Source: Acidobacteriota bacterium (GTDB taxonomy: Bacteria; Acidobacteriota; Terriglobia; UBA7540). Taken from it: a stretch of 5,011 nt of DNA. The notes beneath the pieces were generated by a model that was not told where the DNA came from, did not search any database, and saw nothing but the letters and a program-made list of their open reading frames with translations. Shown here in pieces: positions 1 through 4,945 of this stretch. Location: positions 1-5,011 of the forward strand of contig JAKAWN010000479.1 in assembly GCA_021827245.1 (NCBI GenBank), given 5' to 3'. Numbering within the stretch: the stretch's first letter is position 1; each line of letters begins with the position of its first letter. A program made the position numbers and the translations under genes.

Positions 1-14
1 TGAGCTGGCAGACT

Positions 15-17
15 TAG
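15..17 (+). other. In-frame amber codon interrupting the alpha-mannosidase frame
   Basis: The reading frame of the mannosidase reads SWQT, then TAG, then PQAAFPNFKF. The sequence on the right side is convincing GH38 sequence, and the four residues on the left are compatible with it. One base change from TTG (Leu) would restore a continuous frame. A one-base frameshift is also possible, because frame 2 to the left reads ELADLATS without a stop. Only 14 bases precede the codon, so the two explanations cannot be separated here. Confidence 0.6.
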
Positions 18-1895
18 CCACAAGCCGCCTTCCCGAACTTCAAGTTCTCGACCGCCCAGGAGTTCTTCAACGATGTCGAGAGCGATCTCGCCAAGCTGAA
101 CCTCCCGGTCTGGAAAAGTGAACTCTATCTTCAGTATCACCGCGGCACCTACACGACCCAGGCGGAGTCCAAAAAACGCATGCGGGCGAGCGAGCGGTTG
201 ATGCTCGACACGGAAAAATTCGCCTCGCTCGCCATGCTCGATGGGCGCGAGTACGAGCAGCGCCGGTTTGAAGACTGCTGGCGCCGCGTCTGCTTCGACC
301 AGTTCCACGACATGCTGGCCGGCTCCGGGATTCACATCAATTACGTGGACGAGGCGGAAAACCTGGAGTTCGTCCGCCTGGCCATGCAGCCGGTCCTGCG
401 CGGCTCGCTCGAGCGCCAGGCGGAGCGCGCCGATACGCGCGGCACGGGCCAGGCGGTGGTGGTGTTCAACCCCCTGAGTTGGGACCGCACCGACGTGACA
501 GAAGTGGAAGTCCAATTCCCTGGACCTGTGGCCGGCATTGAGGTCGTGGATCCGGCTGGCGATCCCGTGCCCTCGGCCGTGATCGCTCGCGATGACGCCA
601 CCCATGCCGTCAACGTCCGCTTTCTTGCCAGAGGCGTTCCGGCCATCGGCTACAAAGTGTTCCACGTTGTTTCAACCCTTCACCCCCGCGCTGCGGAGAC
701 AACGCTCAAGGCCAGCGGGCTTGCCTTGGAAAACGAGTACCTTCGCCTCGAGGTTGATGCTGAGAACGGATGCGTCACAAACCTCGTGAGCAAGAAAGAC
801 GGCAACAACATTCTCCGAACTGGCGGCAAAGGAAATCTTCTGGAAGCCTTTGTGGACAAGCCGCGCCACTATGACGCCTGGAACATCAATCTCGATTACG
901 AAAAACAGAAGACGGAGCTGTTGAAGGCCGACGAAGTGAAGCTCATCGAGAACACTCCCGTGCGCGCTGTCGTGCGCGTCAAGAAGAGCTACCAAAACTC
1001 CACCTTCGTTCAGGACGTTTGCCTGTATCCGGAAGTTCCCCGCGCCGACGTCCATATGCACGCTGATTGGCACGAGCATAACGTCATGCTGAAAGTCGCC
1101 TTCCCGCTCGATATCCGGCCGCTCACCGCGACGTACGAAATCCCTTACGGGACGATTGAGCGCCCAGCGATTCCTCATGTTCCCGGCAAGCCTCCCGTCC
1201 CCTTTACCGAAGCGACGGAAGTCCAAGTGCGGCATTCCAAATGGGACCCTCTGTTGGCGCAGGAAGCAGAATTCGAGGTCTGCGCCCAGCAGTGGGGCGA
1301 TCTGTCGCAAAATGGCCACGGCCTCAGCCTACTGAGCCGCGATAAGTACGGTTATGATACCGTCGAGCCGGGAACCATTCGCCTCACCCTGCTGCGATCT
1401 CCCGAATCCCCAAACCCGAGCAAAAACCCGGGCCATCTTTACGCCGATCAAGGGCCGCATGATTTTACTTACGCCATGTATCCTCACGCCGGCGGCTGGC
1501 GCGAGGCTGCCACCGAGCTTCGAGCCTATGAGCTGAATTACCATCTGCACTCGCTCGCCGTTGGATCGCATGAGGGCTCGCTTCCCTCGGCTCATTCGTT
1601 CGCGCGGATCGAACCCGCCAACGTCATCCTGACCGCCATCAAGAAGGCCGAGGATGATAATGCGCTCATTTTCCGTTTCTATGAATTCGAGGGCAAACCG
1701 TCTCAGGCGCGGCTGACCTTGCCCGAGGCCGCCACCCAAGCCGTCGAAACCAACCTGATGGAAAAGGAGGAAAAACCACTTTCGCTCCAGGGCAACGGAT
1801 CCGAAATTGTGACTCCCATCGGCGCCTGTGAGATTAAGTCTGTAAAAGTCATCTTTGCGAATGCCGCCGGCAGCACCCCTCCTCGGCGAGTCTGA
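18..1895 (+). CDS. GH38 alpha-mannosidase, C-terminal part (5' end disrupted and beyond the window)
   Basis: GH38 enzymes are zinc-dependent retaining glycosidases that remove alpha-linked mannose. The open frame covers the end of the catalytic region, the helical bundle and the complete beta-sandwich C-terminal region. Family-like motifs seen in order: WKSELYLQYHRGTYTTQA (111-164); QFHDMLAGS (300-326), whose His at 306-308 matches the zinc-ligand His of the family's QFHD/HHD motif; VVVFNPLSW (456-482); ENEYLRLEVD (729-758); FVDKPRHYDAW (849-881); IPYGTIERP (1140-1166); and GPHDFTYAMYPHAGGW (1452-1499). The ending resembles normal GH38 C-termini, so the 3' end is complete at TGA 1893-1895. 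The first ATG (180) is not a believable start: it has no clear ribosome binding site, and family sequence continues upstream from codon 18 (AAFPNFKFSTAQEFF). An in-frame TAG at 15-17 separates this from whatever precedes it. The nucleophile and acid/base Asp lie upstream, so this fragment alone would be inactive. Family assignment is confident; the exact mannoside substrate is not deducible. Confidence 0.9.
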   Translation, partial: PQAAFPNFKFSTAQEFFNDVESDLAKLNLPVWKSELYLQYHRGTYTTQAESKKRMRASERLMLDTEKFASLAMLDGREYEQRRFEDCWRRVCFDQFHDMLAGSGIHINYVDEAENLEFVRLAMQPVLRGSLERQAERADTRGTGQAVVVFNPLSWDRTDVTEVEVQFPGPVAGIEVVDPAGDPVPSAVIARDDATHAVNVRFLARGVPAIGYKVFHVVSTLHPRAAETTLKASGLALENEYLRLEVDAENGCVTNLVSKKDGNNILRTGGKGNLLEAFVDKPRHYDAWNINLDYEKQKTELLKADEVKLIENTPVRAVVRVKKSYQNSTFVQDVCLYPEVPRADVHMHADWHEHNVMLKVAFPLDIRPLTATYEIPYGTIERPAIPHVPGKPPVPFTEATEVQVRHSKWDPLLAQEAEFEVCAQQWGDLSQNGHGLSLLSRDKYGYDTVEPGTIRLTLLRSPESPNPSKNPGHLYADQGPHDFTYAMYPHAGGWREAATELRAYELNYHLHSLAVGSHEGSLPSAHSFARIEPANVILTAIKKAEDDNALIFRFYEFEGKPSQARLTLPEAATQAVETNLMEKEEKPLSLQGNGSEIVTPIGACEIKSVKVIFANAAGSTPPRRV

Positions 1896-1916
1896 GCGTC
1901 GCCGGCGGGGCAACGC
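1896..1916 (+). terminator. Weak candidate terminator hairpin after the mannosidase
   Basis: Directly after the stop codon, GCGT (1896-1899) can pair with ACGC (1913-1916) and GCC (1901-1903) with GGC (1909-1911), with one mismatch between the two stems. Only a poor pyrimidine stretch (TCCTCT) follows, not a proper T-run. A second small hairpin, GCCCG/CGGGC with a 5-base loop, lies at 1950-1964. The rest of 1896-2192 shows no gene: the + strand open frame from GTG 1941 has no family resemblance. Confidence 0.22.
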
Positions 1917-2099
1917 TCCTCTGTCGTACTCGCTGGCAATGTGGCCACGGCCCGATTCGCGGGCTTCGGGGAAGTTACTCTTATCAAGTCCTTCGGCTTG
2001 AGTGCCGCCGCTGTCCCCATGCACTACACACGGCCGCCCGACATAGTTCATCGGCTCATTGCGGCAATCGTGCCATATGCCCTCGCGCAAAAGGAAACC

Positions 2100-2131
2100 T
2101 TGTGCGCCGGCCGGAGAAAAAATGATAAAAT
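2100..2131 (+). promoter_or_regulatory. Possible promoter of the tRNA-Val gene
   Basis: An A/T-rich patch in an otherwise GC-rich intergenic region contains GATAAA (2124-2129), overlapping TAAAAT (2126-2131), as a -10-like box. TTGTGC (2100-2105) could act as the -35 box, 18 bp upstream of GATAAA. This would give a 5' leader of roughly 55 nt before the tRNA. The -35 match is poor, so the call rests mainly on position and base composition. Confidence 0.28.
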
Positions 2132-2192
2132 AAGCGGGTGCGCTTGGTTGCCAACCTTTCTTCGTAGGGAACGGGAGAAAACAAAACCCTAA

Positions 2193-2270
2193 AGGCCCGT
2201 AGCTCAGCCCGGTTAGAGCGCTACCTTGACACGGTAGAGGTCAACGGTTCGAGTCCGTTCGGGCCTACCA
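2193..2270 (+). tRNA. tRNA-Val, anticodon GAC, CCA encoded
   Basis: A full cloverleaf can be folded by eye. The acceptor stem is AGGCCCG/CGGGCCT (7 perfect pairs). The D arm is GCTC/GAGC with a 10-base loop containing GG. The anticodon stem is CTACC/GGTAG with loop TTGACAC. The variable loop is AGGTC, and the T arm is AACGG/CCGTT with loop TTCGAGT. A follows as discriminator, then a genomically encoded CCA (2268-2270). Anticodon GAC (2228-2230) reads GUC/GUU valine codons. All stems are perfect, so the tRNA is probably functional, as expected when an element integrates at a tRNA 3' end and preserves it. The integrase gene begins its 3' end 63 bp downstream, on the opposite strand. Confidence 0.97.
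2243..2270 (+). other. Inferred attachment site (tRNA-Val 3' end)
   Basis: Tyrosine recombinases encoded next to a tRNA commonly use its 3' half (T arm to CCA) as the crossover region, and the integrated element regenerates the tRNA. An intact tRNA followed immediately by an integrase fits this. No second copy of the T-arm-to-CCA sequence was found between 2271 and 5011, so the exact core and length of the site are not shown by the sequence. Confidence 0.4.
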
Positions 2271-2333
2271 TTGATTTCAACAACTTACGGAACTTTTGCA
2301 AGCTTGCCATCCCGCACAATTCCCGCAAATGCG

Positions 2334-3479
2334 TCAGTTTAATGCCAGGGAATGCCCTTCGCCGAGCAGGCGTTCCTGCAACCGGACCACCGCCTGCTTG
2401 CGTCTTTCAAGGCTTACTATCGTGTATTCGCTGGTCATAGTCGGCCTTGAGTGCCCAGCCTGGGCTTGGGCCTCAAACGGCGTAGCACCCTCTTCCTGAA
2501 TCCTTGTGAGATTCTGGCGACGAAAAGAGTGCCACCCAAAGCCGACGAAGTAGAATCCAAGACGCTTGGCGGGTGGGCGAATGAAATCTTTGAGAATGGC
2601 CCGGTCATCAAGAGGGTTGCCGTCCTTCTCAAAAACATACCCGTCAGCGATAGCGTCGTCTGGTTTATGCCGGCGGTAAGCTTCCACTAAGCATCCTAGA
2701 GGAAGCTCTCGTCGAGATCGTTCGGTTTTCGGTTCGTCCGTATCACCCCGATAGTAGCGTTCTGCGACCACGACCACACCTCGCTCAAGTTCAACGCTAC
2801 GCCACCGGAGTCCAAGGACTTCCGAGATCCGCATTCCTGTAGAGACTGCGGTCCAGACCATCAGTTGAATGTGAGTTGGTCGCCCAGCCAGCAACAGCCG
2901 GAATTGGTCGTCGGAGAGAATTCGTCTTTCGCGCTTCCACTGTTTGCGTCCCAGAACTGTCCTTCTCGTCGGATTCCGACCGTCCCAGTAGCCCCAGTCT
3001 TCTGCCTTTGTGAAAATACTTGAAAGGATATTCTTCAGGTCATTCCGCGTCCACCAAGCAAGACCAGCTTCCCTTTTGGCGTTAAAAAATGCTTGAACTG
3101 TTTCTGTGTCTACGTCGCAGAGTTTCTTGGCACCCAGGGCAGGTACGATATGGCGCGACAAGAGTGTCAGGTTCTTTGTCCTCGCCCCTGCCGAAAGTGT
3201 TGGAATGTGTTCCTGCTTGTAGATTTCCACGAAGTCTCCGAACGGTATGTGGCTTTGAATCGTGTAAACCTGGCGGTTAACGCCCTGCATGATCTCGTCG
3301 CGAAGGCGCAACGCCTCCCGCTTGCTCATCTCGTCACAATGGCCCAATGTGTGCCATTTTTCCCTCCTTGCTATTTGGTTTTTGCCGACCAGTACCTTAA
3401 CTCTGTACCGGATGTACCAGTAGGGTCTCGGACCCTCCTGCCCTTGCACACTAGGCATTTGAAATTCCCATCTCGCCAT
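2334..3479 (-). CDS. Tyrosine recombinase / phage-type site-specific integrase
   Basis: This 381-residue protein would integrate and excise a mobile element at the neighbouring tRNA-Val. Residue numbers are from the start at 3479. The N-terminus (YWYIRYRVKV, about 20-29) resembles an arm-type DNA-binding domain. A SAM-like core-binding domain spans about 75-160 (FGDFVEIYKQEHIPTLSA). The catalytic domain has Arg217 in STGMRISEVLGLRW, Lys251 in DEPKTERSRR, His317 and Arg320 in WHSFRR, His343 in AQAGHSRP, and the nucleophile Tyr352 in TSEYTIV. The full R-K-H-R-H-Y set suggests an active enzyme. The open frame extends to ATG 3578 (414 residues), but the start at 3477-3479 is preferred: GGAGG (3488-3484 on this strand) sits 4 nt upstream, the extra 33 residues look unlike the family, and ATG 3578 has no Shine-Dalgarno. 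The gene converges with the tRNA. Hand counts on sample lines give about 45-55% GC, lower than parts of the mannosidase gene, which fits a mobile origin. Family call is firm; the element type (phage, island, ICE) is unknown. Confidence 0.93.
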   Translation of the reverse strand: MARWEFQMPSVQGQEGPRPYWYIRYRVKVLVGKNQIARREKWHTLGHCDEMSKREALRLRDEIMQGVNRQVYTIQSHIPFGDFVEIYKQEHIPTLSAGARTKNLTLLSRHIVPALGAKKLCDVDTETVQAFFNAKREAGLAWWTRNDLKNILSSIFTKAEDWGYWDGRNPTRRTVLGRKQWKRERRILSDDQFRLLLAGRPTHIQLMVWTAVSTGMRISEVLGLRWRSVELERGVVVVAERYYRGDTDEPKTERSRRELPLGCLVEAYRRHKPDDAIADGYVFEKDGNPLDDRAILKDFIRPPAKRLGFYFVGFGWHSFRRQNLTRIQEEGATPFEAQAQAGHSRPTMTSEYTIVSLERRKQAVVRLQERLLGEGHSLALN

Positions 3480-3483
3480 TCGT

Positions 3484-3488
3484 CCTCC
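3484..3488 (-). promoter_or_regulatory. Shine-Dalgarno deciding the integrase start
   Basis: On the - strand the sequence ATGGAGGACGA precedes the ATG at 3479-3477, giving a perfect GGAGG with a short 4-base spacer. Nothing comparable lies before the upstream in-frame ATG at 3578, so translation most likely starts at 3479. Confidence 0.65.
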
Positions 3489-3622
3489 ATTGAATGGCGC
3501 GGCGAGAGTTGGCTCGGCAAAGACGATATCACAATCTTGTAGAGTTCCTGCGACCGGTTTCTGGTTCAAGAAGGTCATCAGCGTTCTACGGCGACTCCGG
3601 GCCCATCGCTTTCAGGTTGAAA

Positions 3623-3687
3623 TGACAGGATGGCGCCCTCACTGAACTCAGCAAAGCTAATCCTCTGGCGGAAGTCATATCCTGTCA
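3623..3687. repeat. 9-bp inverted repeat TGACAGGAT / ATCCTGTCA
   Basis: TGACAGGAT at 3623-3631 has its exact reverse complement at 3679-3687, with 47 bp between them. It lies about 145 bp upstream of the preferred integrase start. It could be a regulatory or recombination-accessory site pair; at 9 bp a chance match cannot be excluded. Confidence 0.35.
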
Positions 3688-3868
3688 AATTTCCGAGCAC
3701 AACCTGTGGAAAGTGGCTACTGTCTATGTGTTCTCATGACTTTTCAATGGGTTAGAGGAAGGTAGCGGAGTGATCGTTCTGAGACAAACGACCACACCAG
3801 CTGTGGGGGCACGCGAGTGTGAAGCTGCACGCTGGATATAGCGGTCTGAAATGCAAAACCTGTTCAGC

Positions 3869-3975
3869 CGGCTCCGTGGAGCCGTGCCAAGAGGGGAAAA
3901 AGGCCGTACGGCAAATCTGTTCATTTGCACCAAGGCAGTTCCCCTAATTCTCCGGCGAACTAAGAGCAAATGAAC
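3869..3975. repeat. Cluster of short palindromes
   Basis: Four dyads lie within about 110 bp. CGGCTCC/GGAGCCG spans 3869-3884. The 10-bp perfect palindrome GCCGTACGGC spans 3903-3912. GCAAAT/ATTTGC with a 6-base loop spans 3911-3928. GTTCATTTGC (3919-3928) is matched exactly by GCAAATGAAC (3966-3975). The last two share one arm (3923-3928), so two alternative hairpins are possible. CCACA/TGTGG (3792-3806) lies just to the left and GCCGAC/GTCGGC (4017-4030) to the right. None is followed by a T-run, so they do not look like terminators. Confidence 0.5.
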
Positions 3976-4161
3976 CGCTGAGCAGAAGATATTCTCCAGT
4001 TAATGACTTGTACGGGGCCGACTTGTCGGCTGAACCTTCGAAACACTGGGGTCACCGGCAGATAATCAACTCGTCACGGGCGCACTGGTTGTAGAAGCTC
4101 CCCAAGTGCAGCGGGGTCAGCATCAGGTTCGTGGCAGGGCTAACTGACAAATGCTTGACAC

Positions 4162-4184
4162 AACCATTTCGTTAACCATTTCGT
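4162..4184 (+). repeat. Two adjacent direct copies of AACCATTTCGT
   Basis: AACCATTTCGT occurs at 4162-4172 and again at 4174-4184, a 12-bp period close to one DNA turn. The pair is flanked by TTGACA (4155-4160) and TTGACC (4186-4191). Such a tandem pair could be a binding site for a regulator or simply a small duplication. Confidence 0.5.
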
Positions 4185-4185
4185 C

Positions 4186-4215
4186 TTGACCTTGGTGCCG
4201 CTCCAGCCTTACAAA
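4186..4215 (+). promoter_or_regulatory. Possible sigma-70-type promoter
   Basis: TTGACC (4186-4191) and TACAAA (4210-4215), separated by 18 bp, resemble -35 and -10 boxes. They lie about 35 bp upstream of a doubtful ORF at 4252. An alternative -35 box, TTGACA, is at 4155-4160 but lacks a good -10 at the right distance. Confidence 0.25.
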
Positions 4216-4251
4216 AGATAACTATGGTGCGCACTTTCTTCCAGGCATCTT

Positions 4252-4530
4252 ATGGACCAAATTAAACGAATTCGCAGCAAGAGCTTCCGAAGTGAAACTG
4301 AAGGGGAGAATCCAGAGCCAAAAGGGATGGGAAGGTGGCAAGCGAGCCACTGCGAGCCTTCTGAAATATTCGGGCCAGGGTGCGCTCATTCCACTTTTAA
4401 GCGCGCAAAATCCATTCCAGGCCGCCGATTCTGGAGTTTCTTATTGAATGGGAACCGTGTGAGCCGCTATTTGGTCAAAAGTGTCGAACTTGGGAAGCGA
4501 ACCCCGACAACGGCTGTCGCCCGCCTCTGA
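4252..4530 (+). CDS. Doubtful hypothetical protein (92 codons)
   Basis: This is an ATG-started open frame of 92 codons with a basic, Arg/Lys/Ser-rich product (for example QIKRIRSKSFRSE near the N-terminus). I recognise no domain, signal peptide or membrane segment. The ATG has no clear Shine-Dalgarno. Codon third positions do not show the strong G/C preference of the mannosidase. In favour are the possible promoter upstream and the absence of any competing ORF. It may well be non-coding sequence that happens to stay open. Confidence 0.2.
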   Translation: MDQIKRIRSKSFRSETEGENPEPKGMGRWQASHCEPSEIFGPGCAHSTFKRAKSIPGRRFWSFLLNGNRVSRYLVKSVELGKRTPTTAVARL

Positions 4531-4609
4531 TTCTTCATCCAGACATCGAACGCCAACCCCTTTGGTGGGAAGGCCTTTCGCATCGTTTACTCCACGGAAC
4601 CCTCTCTGG

Positions 4610-4625
4610 AACAGCACTTGCTGTT
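4610..4625. promoter_or_regulatory. 16-bp dyad AACAGCACTTGCTGTT, candidate operator upstream of usp
   Basis: AACAGCA (4610-4616) and TGCTGTT (4619-4625) are perfect inverted repeats with 2 bp at the centre. The site lies 77 bp before the TTG start of the stress-protein gene, where a dimeric regulator could bind. It is not followed by a T-run, so it is not a terminator. The regulator is unknown. No convincing promoter boxes were found around it in 4531-4685. Confidence 0.35.
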
Positions 4626-4687
4626 AGAGCGGGCGGCGAAGGGGCACTGTGGTACTGAAGAATGCATGACACTGATGAGTCGCACGG

Positions 4688-4694
4688 AGGAGGG
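4688..4694 (+). promoter_or_regulatory. Shine-Dalgarno supporting the TTG start of usp
   Basis: AGGAGGG lies 8 nt before TTG 4703-4705, an ideal distance and a near-perfect anti-16S match. This decides for the TTG start. The resulting N-terminus MRILIAIDD is exactly where UspA-family proteins begin. Confidence 0.75.
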
Positions 4695-4702
4695 CTTGCA
4701 TC

Positions 4703-4945
4703 TTGAGGATATTGATTGCAATCGATGACCCAGAAACCTCGGATGTAGCGGTGAGCCAGGTAATCGGCCAGGTAAAGGCGAGCGGAACAGAGGTAGTACT
4801 GCTTCATGTTGTGGACCCGTTTCCAGAGAGACTGGCTAAAACGATGGGACGGCAGGACACCCTGGATTTCGCCGCCGCTCGAAAGGAACTACGAGCATAC
4901 TGGGGATTCCGCGGCATGGTGATGGCGATTCCGAAATCATCGTGA
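4703..4945 (+). CDS. Universal stress protein (UspA family), truncated N-terminal part
   Basis: UspA-family proteins are small cytoplasmic alpha/beta proteins, about 140-150 residues per domain, often ATP-binding and induced by stress. This frame gives 80 codons. Residues 1-9 (MRILIAIDD) form the first beta strand with the conserved Asp. Helix 1 follows (DVAVSQVIGQVKA), then the second strand VVLLHVVDPFP (about 31-41), then a helix ending near AARKELRA (residues 58-65). After that the peptide (YWGFRGMVMAIPKSS) no longer resembles the family, because the DNA enters a tandem repeat from about 4906. The C-terminal half, including the glycine-rich ATP-binding G-x2-G-x9-G(S/T) motif, is missing. 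The start is TTG 4703 with a strong AGGAGGG 8 nt upstream, so the gene was once properly expressed. It is likely a pseudogene or a truncated form unless the other half lies beyond the window. Confidence 0.7.
   Translation: MRILIAIDDPETSDVAVSQVIGQVKASGTEVVLLHVVDPFPERLAKTMGRQDTLDFAAARKELRAYWGFRGMVMAIPKSS

Larger units (their letters stand above)
3580..4251. other. About 670 bp without a recognisable gene
   Basis: Neither strand carries an open frame with family resemblance. The longest frame (- strand 3969-3724, starting at TTG, 81 codons) has no convincing ribosome binding site, and its peptide matches no family I recognise. A - strand stop-to-stop stretch of about 39 codons (near 4172-4056) is also unrecognised. 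The region holds several short perfect inverted repeats and one direct repeat, listed separately. It lies upstream of the integrase, where small excision or regulatory genes of an element are often found, but none can be supported. Confidence 0.6.

Noticed and set aside
672..1319. Long - strand open frame (215 codons) opposite the mannosidase
   Set aside because: It is the antisense shadow of a clearly coding GH38 frame. The peptide has no family resemblance and high GC explains the lack of stops.
1329..2090. - strand open frame of 253 codons overlapping the mannosidase 3' end
   Set aside because: It is mostly antisense to GH38, and its product looks like random basic sequence without recognisable domains.
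1941..2192. + strand GTG-started frame of 83 codons before the tRNA
   Set aside because: It runs through the probable tRNA promoter and leader, has no ribosome binding site and no family resemblance.
3093..3542. + strand open frame of 149 codons opposite the integrase
   Set aside because: It is antisense to the conserved N-terminal and core-binding part of the integrase, and the peptide is not recognisable.
3724..3969. - strand TTG-started frame of 81 codons
   Set aside because: No ribosome binding site, no family signal, and it coincides with the palindrome cluster.
4120..4145. Second attachment site suggested by GGTTCG near 4126
   Set aside because: Only the generic T-arm hexamer matches; the flanking acceptor-stem sequence of the tRNA is absent.
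4056..4172. - strand stop-to-stop stretch reading LTPLHLGSFYNQCARDELIICR-like sequence
   Set aside because: It looks superficially protein-like, but it is only about 39 codons and has no supported start codon and no family I can name.
4535..4807. - strand open frame of 90 codons
   Set aside because: It is antisense to the usp start region, which has a convincing start and ribosome binding site on the other strand.
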